DNA from: Capitulum mitella
Taxonomy: Eukaryota; Arthropoda; Thecostraca; Pollicipedomorpha; Pollicipedidae
DNA length: 64,000 nt
Assembly: GCA_030062745.1 (NCBI GenBank)
Contig: CP099847.1
Span: forward strand, 22,904,374-22,968,373
Direction of reading: 5' to 3'
The notes beneath the pieces were generated by a model. The model saw nothing but the letters and a program-made list of their open reading frames with translations. It was not told the origin of the DNA and did not search any database. This document shows positions 20,549-33,800 of this stretch, one piece after another. Positions within the stretch are counted from its first letter, which is position 1, and each line of letters opens with the position of its first letter. Made by a program: the position numbers and the translations under genes.

Positions 20549-21869
20549 GGCAACTGCAATGCCAGAAAGAGAGAGAGGGACAGTGCGGTGGTCAGGCCCG
20601 GCAGAGGATGGCGCGCTGGGCGCGGCACGTGATACCTGTAAACAGAGGCACATGACATTTCATGGCGCCCCGCAGGATACGTCCCCGACAGATATAGCGG
20701 CAGCGCCGACACATTTCGAAGGCGTTGCGATTAAAACCAACGAGAAAAACAATGAATGGTAAACATCGCCGGAATGATAAACATCGTACATACTATTACG
20801 ATTTTAGTTGTATGCGACCCTGTTTTCATAAGTCGAGAAAATCCATGAAGTGACAAAAACGTTCCGGTAACTTTGAGTTTTGTGGCATCTCTAAACAAAC
20901 TTCATTATGATGCCTATAAATACGTCAGAAGTTCATCAACATTGACTTGACAGTTGACTGACGAGTAAGTTCAAGCTAGTTTTTGACCGCCTGTGGTTTT
21001 TGCCACTTGCTGGTCCGGCTTTTAGCGGAAAATTAAAGCGACTGACATGCCATGCACAATGGCATTGCTTTAAAATGACACAGTGTAGTTTACGTCAAGA
21101 TCATACGAAAAATGCCGCTTGCATTTATACTACGCAAGGTAGTAACTTTCAAAGTTCAACGAAAGTAAATCCATGGAAGGCGAAATCGCAAGGTATACAT
21201 TTTATTTCACAAAAATGCGACTGTTTCCTATTTTTCTGCAGCTCCATATTTAGTTGTCAGGTTAAATAAGTGGCATCAATTATTTTGTCGCCACATGTGG
21301 CGAAGGCCTGCTGGCAGCCGCTCGCGCAGTGGTGATGGAAGCAGGAACACCGCGCCCGTGGACATGGGCAGGACCAGCGACGGCAGACAAGGGAGGGGGG
21401 GGGGGGGCAGGAGGGGCGGTCGCCCCCCCAGCCGTGAGGCTGGAGAACAAAATTATGTTTTCCCCCCCCCCCCCAGAAACTTTGGTCACTGCACTAAGCA
21501 AAATCGTAAAAAATCAACCTTACGCTATTAAAAAAAAAAAAACACTGCGGCGGCATCGGTGACTGACGATAACTGTTTTCGCGAAATTTAGTACAAATCC
21601 GAAGGTTTTTCAGATATGGTAGTCAATAAATTTGATGGCACTCGGCGCCTATTAGAAGACGCGACGAGTCTGGCGATGATTTCAAAAGTAATCAGCACAA
21701 GTGTACGTGGCAGCCTTTTGTACCAAACCTGAGGTCAATAGAGAGAAATATAACCATTTTTGTGGACATTAACCCGCCCCGATTGGGGGAGGGCGGTTGA
21801 CCGCCCCCCGAGGTTTTTCCAGGATTGCGAGAGAACGAACAAACGCAGCGCCACTAAACTTCGTGTACC

Positions 21870-22240
21870 TTTTGCAAGACCATCTTTAAAGTTTTGACCT
21901 CAGGTCAAGTAATAACTCCGACCTAGGTCAGGTCAAATGGACCTATGTCTAAAAAAGTTAAACGCCCTGTAACTTTTTCGGAAAGCATGATATTGCAATA
22001 AGACTTTCAAACACCAGAGATGTTGATGGGTTCAAGAAATCTGCTATCTCAGATTTTTCGGAATTTTCCGGGTCACTGACCTCAGGTCAAGCCCATTTTT
22101 AACACGTCGTTTTTTTCGGAAACTGACGGAATTTTTCATGACATTTTTAGTATGGGGTGACGGAGACATCTCTTTACCGTCCACGGGCAAAGTAACAATG
22201 ACTTTCAGCTATTGACCTCAGGTCAGGTCAAGAATAACTG
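21870..22240. repeat. AGGTCA-rich, probably transposon-derived stretch
   Basis: Within 370 bp there are at least seven AGGTCA hexamers, several as GACCTCAGGTCAAG or as two copies sharing the form AGGTCAGGTCA. The surrounding AT-rich wording (phrases such as GTAACTTTTTCGGAAAG) and the similar TGACCT-rich stretch at 63700-64000 suggest a dispersed repeat family rather than a unique element. AGGTCA is the half-site bound by many nuclear receptors; binding is not implied. Confidence 0.45.
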
Positions 22241-24259
22241 TTATGAGCCAAAGTGTACCGCCGTCAAAACCAGCGATGAATTACTTGGAACGGATTGAAA
22301 ATGGTAGAACTGGTTGGCACAGCTGCAAGTAATACCAGGAAGTTCAAAAAGTTTAGAAAAATTGCATATGTTGGAAACAAACAGACTTTCGCACATAAAG
22401 TCCCGTTAATTCTTTAGATTGGTAACTAATGAGTTTGTCCAAAATTTAAGCATGAAAAGCCATCAAAAGAACCATTAGGATCGATAAAGTTCACATGGAT
22501 GGGCTTATGAGACGAAATTAAAGGAACGCTACAATTAGTTCCCGTTAATTTCATATTGCGTTCGGCTACGGCGCCCGCCGGCAACTGCCATGACTTTAAA
22601 TCAGCGTTTCAGCGTATATATTGAACACATCAGGGAAATTGGACGTGCATTGGCATCTGCGGACCTTTGCCTGTGCGTTGGTGCCTTTACCTAGACGTTA
22701 TTAGTCACAGCCCTTGAGATCCAGATCGTTTCTCGGTCTCATGCAGTCTGCTATGGGAAAACATATAGGGCGTATATGGCTTACATATTATCCGAAACTA
22801 AAAATGAGAACAGTTTTCAGCTCTACTTTTCTAAGCTCTACTACGACCTTTCCAAAGGTGCGCTTATTTTTATCGTGCGAACAACCGTTAGTGAGTTAGA
22901 GGGGGGCGGTCAACCCCCCAGTCGAGCGTGATCGGCGCCGACCGCCAGTCGGACGCCGGTTAATACATGGACGTAGGAACAGTAGGAAGGGGGGGGGGGC
23001 GTGGCCCCCACTTTTTAGAAATTTAACATTAGCGCTATGGGGAAAACTACATTATTACATATCAGCCCTATGTATTTTTAGCGTCGCTCAGCTTGACGTA
23101 TATGTTGAGATTCTTTTTTGTATACCATGCGTACTGATGTTGGGCATGGTATTCATTGTTAATTCCTTGGGCACTCTGGCAAGATGGTTCCGTCCATTGT
23201 CGGAGATTTGGTGCTGGCATCATTACATATGTCCCATATCCTGAATGGATATGGGACAGCCAAAGCTGCTTTGGCAAGTGCTTGAAGTAATGATTGCGTT
23301 CCCGTGTGACAGTCTGTAAGAGCTTTGTTACTGAGCTTCGAGTTATAATTTAATGTTGTGCCACGACACTGTTTTTCAACCGTTTACAAATATACGTTAT
23401 AATAATGCTGAATTCGTGTTGTAAACGCAAACAACATAAGAGACAGAAGCTTGCATCATTCGTCATTATGTACATGGATGCCCAAGGGCAAAGACCTGAA
23501 AAGTGTCAATGGGTAAATATATGAATAAAAAAGCATGTGTTTTAGAGAACACAAGTGTTCACCAGCCCCAAAACCTGGGAAAACGGTTTGTTTGTTCAAC
23601 GAAAAACTGGGCGATAGAAAAAAAGAACGACATTCAGCTATTTTTGTGCGGGGAGGGAAGGTAACCTAAATGAGGTCGGCCGCTGATCCGATGGAGCCTG
23701 CCCCCCAGCCGAAAATGCAATCCGCCGTCCCAGGACATGACTCAGTCCGCACAGGACCGGCGAATATGCGCGACAGAAACATCACAGGTGCTGTCCTAAA
23801 CGTGCAGTCAGCAAAGCCTCAATGGAGTCACTACGACATGACCTTGATATTTTGCGCCGTATGTGTGCCTTCGGAAACCTGGTTGAGACTTGACGCGTTT
23901 TTTCCCTCGGACACTGGAAACGCTTTCAAGCTGAAATCTATCGGATGCAAGTCGCTCCATGCATGGAGGTACCATTAATTTGTCCGGTATTCATAGGATG
24001 ACTCACAGTATCCGCGCAACTCTTACAGCCGATTTTAAATCTCGTTTTTTTTTCTTTTGCCAATATCCTGAATGGCAGTCATAGGTTCCCGCACATACCA
24101 TAGTGATACATACATGGATCTTTTGTTAGCCCTCTTTGCATTAATTTGTTAATTGTTTGGCTTTCCATGCTGTTAACTGTCCAGACTCCTTGCTTCTAGC
24201 CTTGGATGTTTTGCTTTTACAATAAAGTTTTAACAACCATAGCGTCACCAAGTGGGCGC

Positions 24260-24315
24260 CTGCGCGTGTGCGTGAGCGTGAGCGTGAGCGTATTCGTGTG
24301 CGTATGCGTGCACGC
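24260..24315. repeat. GTGAGC/GTGTGC hexanucleotide repeat
   Basis: A short tract alternating GTGTGC, GTGAGC and GTATGC hexamers. Arg/Glu and His/Thr frames across it are artefacts. Confidence 0.8.
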
Positions 24316-24432
24316 GGGGATGTGAGTGTGTGTGTGCGAATGTCTGCACATTCCGAAATCGCGTATCAGCGGCTGTACGCGATGGCAAACAGTGTTCTTG
24401 ATTTTCAAACTTTGCTTGCAAGCACCGAACAG

Positions 24433-24818
24433 GCTGCTGCATCCTCTTGCACTGGGATATTGGATCAACAACCCACATTCTCTGATTTGCCAACCAGGCT
24501 GCTGTGTCCCTTTATACTGTGGTACTGGATCAGCTGCCAGCATTCTCTGATCTGCTGACCAGGCTGCTGTGTCCCTTTATACTGTGGTACTGGATCAGCT
24601 GCCAGCATTCTCTGATCCACTGACCAGGCTGCTGTGTCCCTTTATACTGTGGTACTGGATCAGCTGCCAGCATTCTCTGATCTGCTGACCAGGCTGCTGT
24701 GTCCCTTTATACTGTGGTACTGGATCAGCTGCCAGCATTCTCTGATCTGCTGACCAGGCTGCTGTGTCCCTTTATACTGTGGTACTGGATCAGCTGCCAG
24801 CATTCTCTGATCTGCTTT
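24433..24818. repeat. 65-bp minisatellite, about six copies
   Basis: Units start at about 24433 (diverged), 24498, 24563, 24628, 24693 and 24758. The core includes GGCTGCTGTGTCCCTTTATA and CAGCTGCCAGCATTCTCTGA. The middle copies are nearly identical, so expansion is recent. The array contains no CpG and abuts the CpG-free block that follows. Confidence 0.95.
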
Positions 24819-24841
24819 TGTTTGTCATAAAACTGCCGCGT

Positions 24842-26115
24842 TCCATTAACACAAATCAAGATCTTCAAGGCTGCTGCTCCCTAATCTTGGATGTCACACT
24901 GGAGCACTCAACTGGTCTCTGCAGTGATGGTAGATCATTCATCTGTGTCAGGCCAAGTATTGCTGGTGATATTCAAACAACATGGAAGCCTCTCAAGCCC
25001 CCTTGCATGTTTCCATGGATAGCAGCCTGCACCTCCTATCTGAAACCTGGCTCCATATGGTTGCTTCAGTCTCCTAAATTACCCATGAAAAATTGGGAGT
25101 CTGCAGCACCAAAAGTACTGGCACCCATGCTTCAAAATGAGTTTTCCATCACTGGTAATGTCTGTCTTCATGTAATCCACACCTCTCTTCAGATCTGTAG
25201 TTATCTTGCTGTTTGGGAACATTCCACTTCCTGTCCTTTTCTTAAAAAAAAACAGCATTCCCTTCTGATTCTTCCAACTTTACAATTGGTTCCATTGTTC
25301 ATGCCATGCCCAAACTCATACAGCAACCCCTCCAATCCTACTTCTATTCATAACCCTGCACATCTAGCATTCAGAAAAATAGTACTTGTAAAATGTACTA
25401 GTGATCATGGCCATCATCTGTTCATGTTACATGCTGAGATGATATAAATGATATCTGACCTAGGCTTGACTTGGAACAACTTATGTATAGTGCTAGAGCT
25501 AGGAGTCACCTATGGTGCCATTATATCTAATTAGACATCTTTTTAAGTACTAGTATGAAAGGGCAAAGGAAGTCTGGCTATTTTTTTCCTATTCTGGATA
25601 CAGCATTTTTCCACTGCACTTGCAACCCTGTTTGGTGCTGACACACTTTTAGTGTTCCCCAGATCCCACAAGTTGACAGATACCAGGCATTATCATTACA
25701 TACCATTTTTATCAGCTGAGTCAGAGTTAGTGGCAGCCACCTAAAAGAAATCCTGCTGCCAGGTGTCCATCAAAATAGGTCTGAACCAGTTGCCTGAAGC
25801 CAATAAATGCAGTACATGGTGCAAAATTACTTTATTAATAATACATCATGTTATTGTCTTAAACCACCCATAATCCATATTGCAATACTTTTCTCAATGC
25901 ACATGTCTGGCATACTACTGTATACCATGATAAATGGTGGACAGCAGATGAAGCCTTACAGATTAGCTCAGGCTAGCTATTTTTGGTAAACTATTGCTGA
26001 TACTGCACAGCACACACCCAAACTGCTTTAACCTGCAGCCAGGATCATGCTGATAAATACTGGTATATTTATGTTCACCACATACTGTAAATGTTGAACT
26101 TCTTGTGCACAATTT
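24842..26115. other. CpG-free block of about 1.27 kb
   Basis: Reading every base, I find no CG dinucleotide from 24842 to about 26115, although base composition is roughly balanced and the window is otherwise CpG-rich. TG and CA are abundant, as expected from methylation followed by deamination. No gene or identifiable element was recognised inside. Confidence 0.85.
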
Positions 26116-27514
26116 CGCTCATTCTTATGTGTGTAATCGATATACGCAAAACGAAGCAAAAACTGATGCATATATGACGCACATCAGACATTCAGATAAA
26201 CACTTAAGCCGATGAAAAGTTGATACCATGCGATATGGACATGTTCAGCATGCTTTAAGTGTGTTAATTCCGTGTCTCGATAACGATTTACCGCTGCATT
26301 TTGGAGAGACACGACCTCATGTCCCACTCACCTTTAGAGTTCTCCAAACCTCGTACCGCGCTGCGCCACTGACATTTCAATGTCGCTCGAAAAATATCAG
26401 CTGATTTTCTTATCCCGAACTAATGACGTCAAAGCCCAGCCCAATTTCGGTATACAAGTGTCACAGCTCGTGCCTTCGCGGCCGCCGACTGCACGAATGT
26501 TCCGGCCAGCGACTGAGAGTGAAGGTTGGTCTTACATGGGCTTAAAAACGTTTTTGCAAGCTTTATTTGCAAGAGAGAAGCAGATACTCTTTGCAACATG
26601 CAGAAATAATTACCCCACGCAGGGACATCGATCTGTATTTTTTAGGGCTCTGTCCCCCCTTGTTCATTAGGCCCCCTCCTTGTTGGTTTGGGCCCCCAAT
26701 ATTTTCTGCCAGGTTTAGAGGAAATTGGTCAACAATAACGAAAAGAACGGCTGCAACAGATAAAAGATAGACGGAAATGTTGAATATAGGGCATGAAGTG
26801 ATGTATCTTTCTATCTTCTATCTGTATATATTTATACCTACATAGACGGAATACAGAGTTCCGTTGGCCAAAATAAAGAGGGCTAAATCCGTTGAGGAAC
26901 CCATATTTGGGGAAGGTTAGGTTGTCGGGTTCTTGGCTTGCCCATCCCCCATTCATTTACAGAAATCGACGTCCCTGGTCCCCACGCTCGTTAATCACTG
27001 TCGCGTTGGCGTAAGTGGAATCTGCGTTTGTGTATGCAGTGTTAGATTATGCCTTTCCGACAAAGTGCACCGTCTACCTCGAGTCCCAGGCTCAACTCAG
27101 CTTCTTGACGACCATCACACAGCAGACAGTGTCAACGTCACTGTCATAAGTAGTTTCAACATGCGGGTCAAAGAACGCGTTCCACGCCCAGTCTCGTTAT
27201 GTGACCTTTACACCTCAAAACCTCGAAGCTCGACGGGAACTTGGAATTAGTTGCGCGGCAGTGCGAGCTTTCACACTGAGAGTGAACATGACCCCTGCCG
27301 TCCACCTCCCTGGGAAATGGAATAATAATGGCATGCACTCCATCGACCGGCGTAACTTTCGGATCTCACGCCAACTTTCCCGTTACCAGATGACACTAGT
27401 TGGCACCGTCGCACGCTTCTAGAAACCGGAATCATAACCTTCAATACAGAACAAAGTGACCATAAGGGTGGTTCGAACCGGGGCCAACAAAGGTTGCTTG
27501 TTCCAGTCCAACCA

Positions 27515-27528
27515 TTTATTTGTTTATT
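27515..27528 (-). promoter_or_regulatory. Candidate poly(A) signals of DCAF5
   Basis: Two AATAAA hexamers on the minus strand (TTTATT at 27515-27520 and 27523-27528) lie about 350 nt past the DCAF5 stop codon. Position fits a 3' UTR end; no transcript evidence is available. Confidence 0.5.
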
Positions 27529-27873
27529 CACACCACGGACGTATCATATATGCATACAGTAAAACTTCTCACCAAGAGAAGAAATCATCGTGACCAGCAT
27601 CCTTCTCGTTTCAACTACAAAACGTAACTGATGACACAGCTTCTGACACAAACAAAATGTCAAAAAAGCACAGCCTGGCGTCCCTGATGACGTCACCGGG
27701 ACGATGACGACACCAGATTCGCCTCCTGGCGCCCCAGAAACGCGCCCTCGGCGTCGGCGCCCGACGTTACAGCCTCCCCCTGACACTGGAAATGCCTGCT
27801 GGTGCCGCGGACGAGACGGCCGGCGCTCACCGCCGGCCGGCCGGCCCGCCGCGGGCTCCGGTGACGTCAGCGC

Positions 27874-30800
27874 TCAGTGGCGGCGGCGGTAGTTGCGGCG
27901 CCGGTCGTCGCGCCGCTTCCGCCGGCGGAAGTTGTCCTTGGTGTCGCCGTTGGTGAGCGGGCCGGCGGCGGGCGACGCCGGCGGCGGCGAGCCGTCCGAT
28001 TGGCCGCCGGGCGGGCTCAGCCGGCGCAGCTTCTGACGCACGCGGCGGCGACGCGCCGGCTCCGCCTCCGACTCGGAGCTGCTGCTCGACGACGGCGAGG
28101 AGGGCGGCAGCGGCCGCGGCCCGCCCGACGACGAGGCCGAGCTCTGCAGGCCGCTGCCGGACGGCCGGTCGCCCGGCGGCGGCGTGTCGGACGGCAGCCG
28201 GCCGGCCGCCGCCGTCTCGTCGTCGGTCGAGTCCAGATCGTCAGAGCTGTCGGCGGCCGGCGGCGCCGAGCCGCGCGCCGTGTAGTGTGACGTCACCTCG
28301 CTCACGTCGAGCGGCAGCCAGACGTACCTGCGGCGACCGGCCAGCGTCAGATGACGGGGAACGTCTGTCCGTCCGAGAACGGACCCACCGCACCCACAGC
28401 GGAGACATCAAGAAAGATCATTGATGTGGAGATCAGGACCATTAACTTTTCATCCCAGTTTTTTGGCTTTGGCTGCAACAGGTCAATATGAAGAGCTGTG
28501 GCAGAGAAATCGGCCAGTGGGAGGGGCGGCAGGACTCGCGCTCCACCACCAGCGCAGGCCCGCAGGCTCCACCAGCGCAGGCCCTCGGCCCGCGCCGGCG
28601 CAGCGGCTGGCAGAGACGGCGCCCACCTGGCCTTGTGCAGGACGCGGCGGCGCCAGCAGTGGAAGCCGGCGGCGGCGGTCGGGCCCGAGTCGCCCGAGCT
28701 GGCGGCGCCGCCACCGCCGGCGGCCCGCTCCCGCCGCAGCTGGGCCGCCCGCATCAGCTGGTGCCGCTTCACGTTGATCATGCGGGCGATGATGTTGTCG
28801 TGCGGGAACAGCTCTGCCGGCGGTGCCGGCGCGGTCAGCGCGGTGGCCGAGCGCCGGGACGGCCATGGGCCGGCAGCGGGGAGCAGCAGGCGACGATCAG
28901 GGGAGACGACGCCAACACGCTGACCGGTGGTGGTAGAAACAGGAGACTGTCCCCTTCCCAAATTTAGGCTTGCAAACACACGCTATACATTAAAGCATCC
29001 CAATGTTGACATACTGCTCTCCGACCTCTCGCTGCACTGGTGGCAGACGAAGGTGGTGGAAGACCAAGGGCTGCAGGAAATCTGGCCTTGATGCATGGCA
29101 AGGCAAATAAAAGCACTAAAACGAAAAGACGATCGCAATGCCATACACGAAAAATTCAAACGAATCAAAGTTCAGAAAGTTCAAATCGACGTTCATTCAA
29201 TTTTCACAGCCGCAAAATCCCGCTGCCGCTCCCTCCCGCTCCCCCCCCCCACGCACACACACAACTCTAGTCACACGCTGACATAAAGGACGTGCATTAG
29301 CAAGTCCTAAGGAGGTGGTCTACGCACCCACACATATACACCTTTCGTCAAGGATTCCTGCCACTCTGCACTTAGGTTACATTCAACAGAACATATTACT
29401 GCCGATACTCTTCCATACAATAGGTTGGTCCAAGAAATGTTCTGCGCTATGGGTTTGGAGAAGGGGGAGGACCATTGTTCTCCCGGATATTTCGGAAGTG
29501 GCCAACTCAAGTCCAAGGCTCTCCAAATGAGCTGGAAAGACCACTCACAATGGAAGAATGTTAAAAATGCAGTCTTACCTACGTCCAACGCTGGGGCGAA
29601 GTAGCTCTGGAATTCCCTTTTGTCATCTGAAAATGAGTACAACTCATTACTGTCAAAGCGGGGTTCAACTCGAAATTGGAACGAAGACGCTAAGATGGCA
29701 GAGAGGCCAATCCGCCAGAAGCCAATGCTTTAGAATGTTAAAAAATGAGGTCCAGCTGGAAATGAACACTGAAGTGAAATGGGTGGATGGCGTAGAAAAC
29801 CGTGCGGAACCACATGGTTTACCAAGAGGTCAGCCTCACACCAATGTGGACCGCTAATGAGCGCACGCTGTGGCCCGTACTGTGCTCTCGTCCGGGTAGT
29901 CGGGAATCTGCCAGTGTCGTCTGTGATCTGACCTGAGCCGTCATCTCCGTCTGTGACCTGACCTTAGGCTCTCGTCTCCGTCTGCAAACTGATTTAAGCT
30001 GTCGTCTCCGTTCATGGCCTGACCTGGCAGTCTGTGACCTGACCTGAGCTCTTGTCTCCGCCTATGGCCTGACCTGAGTTGTCGTCTCCGTCTGTGACCT
30101 GACCTGAGCTGTCGGCGTCGTGCTGCCGGCCTCGCCCGTCCTCCTCGCTGCTGCTGTCCGTCTCCGTGGTTAGCGCCTCGATCTCACGCTGAACCAGCGA
30201 GTCAAAGAAAGCCAGCATCCGCGGGTCCTCTTCCGTCGACTGCTGGTGGAAGTCGTTGCCGGGCAGCTGTGGGGAGCCCAGTGGCAGTTAAACAGACAGG
30301 GTCAATGGGCTGTCGGGGTTTTTCTCGACAATTTAATTTCACATTACCATAGCAAGCAAAATACAGCGAGAAACGTCGTAATGCGAGGTGTTGACTCCGG
30401 CGTTCACCAGACGAACGACCTCCTCCATCTTCATTCCGCAAAAGTACGCCACTCACAGTACCACCACGCGGAGCATGGCTGGGCTATGAGGCATAGTTCC
30501 ACCAACACAATAACAATTCAGCCTTCCGCGACCGACCCCCGCCGGTCGTCCTCCCGTATCGACCGCACTCGGTCGATCGGCACGTGGCCGGTACGCCCGC
30601 CAGTGCAGGTACTCACGTTTCCGGCGTTGACCATCATGTCGACGTACTCGCCCTGCCTGGAGATGCGGCGCGACCTCTGCTCGGCCTCCGGGTCAAAGGT
30701 CAGGCCACCGTCGCTGTCCGGCAGCCTTACCGGGCTCCAGATCTGCGATCATCAGGCCGGGGTCGATCATGGCGCCGCCGCAACGGCCACAACCAACAGT

Positions 30801-33800
30801 AAGGATGATCGACTTTTGTTTTGCATTTTGAAACCCTACAAACTATTCGTTCATATTTCAGTCTATGGTTAACATACCATGGACGGTTTTGTTTCATTTA
30901 CAACACCACCGCCATGACTGAAGATGAGGCAGCAAACGTTTCACTAAGGCCAAACGTATCCACCTGGTCACGGGACACTACTCCCCCAACAAAATGACCG
31001 TTTTCCTGTACATAATTATCTGATATCCAAACTTCTTGCATGCGACTTATTTCAAACAGCCTTTGACATGCCATCTAGTCACGACAAACTATCCTACCAA
31101 CAAAATTATCGCTCTACTGTACATCAGTTATGACATACAAACTACTTACGTATGACTTTTTCGAACAGGCTTTGACATATTCTAATAACAAAATAATAAA
31201 GCATGAGACCGTTGATAACAGGATGGGAAACCACGATGCGAATATACGAGGGACACGCAGGACTTCAACCGCAGGCGCGGCCGCGGCCTACCTTGACGAT
31301 CTTCTCGACACCTGACGAGGCCAGGATGCCATTGTGCGGACAGTAGCGGACCTGGTTCACGATGGACCGGTGGCCGCGCAGCACGGCGTGTGCCCTGATC
31401 ACCCGCTTCGTCTCTGCAACAGGGTTGTTGCAGAGAGAGTTCGCTGCGGACCACGTGCGGACGGACCGGACAGCCGCCGCTAACGTCTCGTTCAGTCGGC
31501 AGCGTTTCACGAGGCGTTGCTCCCAGCGGAAGCAGCTTCCGCCGATCAGATCCCGCGAGAGCGCACGCCTAGCCCGCACAGCGTCGAAAGGCTCTGGTTG
31601 GAATTTCGACCGAAAACGCTTCAATATCTAATTCTAATATCAATTACTAATTATCAATCTAATATCAATATCTAATATCAATATCTAATTCTAATATCAA
31701 TTTCTAAATCAAACGGCTTCCTCCGCATCAGCCTGCACTGATTACGATTCCTAGGCGCTTTTCAACGGCAAATAAGACAGACGGGATTCGTGAGAGGATA
31801 AATTTACGAAGCCCGAGGCGCTTTTCAGTGGCAACTAAGACGCAAGTAGTTACATTCAAACAGATGGGATTCGTGAGAGGGCACCTTTACGAAGTGCCTA
31901 CTGCTCTTCAACGGCAATACGCCAAAATCACAGTCGCCTTCAAACAAACAAATCCCGAATAACTGGCATGGCCGCGTCCCGTTCCGGCGGCGGAGCCCCG
32001 GAAGCGGCCCCGGACACCGGCAGCCGCCGCCGCCGCGCCCACCTGGGTCGTCCGGGATGCGCCACATGTAGAGGCCGAAGTCGTCGCTCCCCGACAGCAC
32101 GTACTGGTCCCGGCTCCCGGCAAAACAGCAGCTCTTCATCGTGCACGAGTTGTAGTAGAGCGGATGGTCGAACTGGCGGCGGCGAGGCCGGTCACAGCAC
32201 GGTCATCGACTACAATCCCGGGGGGCTTCGCAGGACTAATCGACAGCTAATTCTTTGACACGTTTTTCTGCCTATGGAGTGCTCACCATTGCGCGGTTTC
32301 TTTCATCCCAAAGCTCGTAGGCTCAAAGCTAAAACATAACTTTATGGCAAACAGTGGAAAAATATCTCAAATATTTGGCGGATAAGAAAGAATATGACCT
32401 AAGGTCAACTGATCCGGCCAACGGAAAAAGAGCAACTGCAAATTCAAACTGAACTACCTATAGGACGACATATGGTCCGAGTACCAAATGATCTGAACAC
32501 CGCGGCGGCACGTGACGAGTCCACCCCGACCTGGCACAGAGGAGAGGTAGGCGACCTGAGGTCGTACAGCACCGGCGGCAGTCGCCTGCGCAGCACGAAT
32601 AGTCGGCGGCCGTCGCTGCTGAACCGCGCGGACATGGCGCCGTAGCGGGAGGCGCCGTACTTCTGTAACACCCTGCCGGTCACAGATGGCGCCAGTGGTG
32701 CCGTCAGTACCGCCGGCTACTTTTCAATACTGCACGAACTACGCACCTGGCGCAACTTCCAATCTCAATAACCAAACGAGACTCCAATGTGCACAAAACA
32801 TAGCAACTAATTCTCTTTCAAAGGCTACAAGAAACAAGACCTGACAAGCAGGAACAGAAGAAGACTAAATGTACAGATACGATACGGTGAAGACCCCTGT
32901 GACAAGTACATGGAACAGACAGGCTGCTTGAGATGCCAATTTAAATGCATGAACAATCCTCATAAAATGGGAGTAAATAGAAGAAATGGACCATGGTGCC
33001 ATTTACCACTGTATTCGCACATATCAATTCCGCCCGGTGAGACTGGCACATGGGAAAAACTGTACGAGCAAACGGGAAAATTTTTAACTGCAAACCGAAA
33101 TCTTCAAAGTGCCAGCGAAGCCTGTCCATTCACCAACACAGCCCTTAAGAAGCAGCAATTTCCCCATGTTCCCCTAAAGGACTACCCAAACGGCTGACCA
33201 CCTTCGTCACGCACGGGTTGAAGAGGCAGCCAAACGCCCCGTGCCCTACCCCGGAGCAGCACCAACGGAGCGACGCCACGAGCTCCGAGTCGGGGAGGCG
33301 GGACAGCCTCAGCGGCACGTGGGCTCACCTGCCGGGCATGCGCACGTCGTAGACCGCCGCCCCGGTCTTGGAGTTGGCCGTGGCCACCAGGCGGGGCTCG
33401 GCCGGGTTGAACATGGCCGAGTAGTAGGCCGCCAGCGAGGCGCCCGCCTCCGCCAGCGAGTGCGGGTCTGCCAACAAGGACGCCGTACTGGTCTCACAGG
33501 CGCCAGCGAGTGCGGGTCTGCCAACAACGGACGGAGCCGTCACATGAGTCTCAACAGGCGGAGCACAGAGGACCCTCAGCCAGCGAGTGCGGGTCTGCCA
33601 ACAACGGACGGAGCCGTCACATGAGTCTCGACAAACGGAGCACAGAGGACCCCCAGCCAGCGAGTGCGGGTCTGCCAACAACGGGCGGAGCCGTCACATG
33701 AGTCTCAACAGGCGGAGCACAGAGGACCCCCAGCCAGCAGGTGCGGGTCTGCCAACAACGGGCGGAGCCGTCACATGAGTCTCAACAGGCGGAGCACAGA

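Larger units (their letters stand above)
20549..27514. other. Intergenic region between PRDX5 and DCAF5
   Basis: No gene was recognised. Contents: G- and C-rich runs near 21395, 21465 and 22990; an AGGTCA-rich, TE-like stretch at 21870-22240; a small perfect hairpin at 23231-23257 (11-bp arms); a GTGAGC-like microsatellite at 24260-24315; a 65-bp minisatellite; and a CpG-free block. A 227-codon open frame (24764-25447) begins in the minisatellite and runs into the CpG-free block. It shows no recognisable domain, and the absence of CpG alone could explain its length, so I do not call it a gene. Confidence 0.5.

Noticed and set aside
24764..25447. 227-codon plus-strand frame
   Set aside because: Begins inside a minisatellite and runs through CpG-free DNA; no recognisable domain.
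27462..27482. GGTTCGAACC, a perfect tRNA box-B-like word
   Set aside because: The flanking bases do not form a T stem and no box A or acceptor stem lies upstream.
28421..28979. Large overlapping frames on both strands beside DCAF5 exon 10
   Set aside because: Shadows of a GC-rich exon; only the frame that matches exon phases 1 and 2 was kept.
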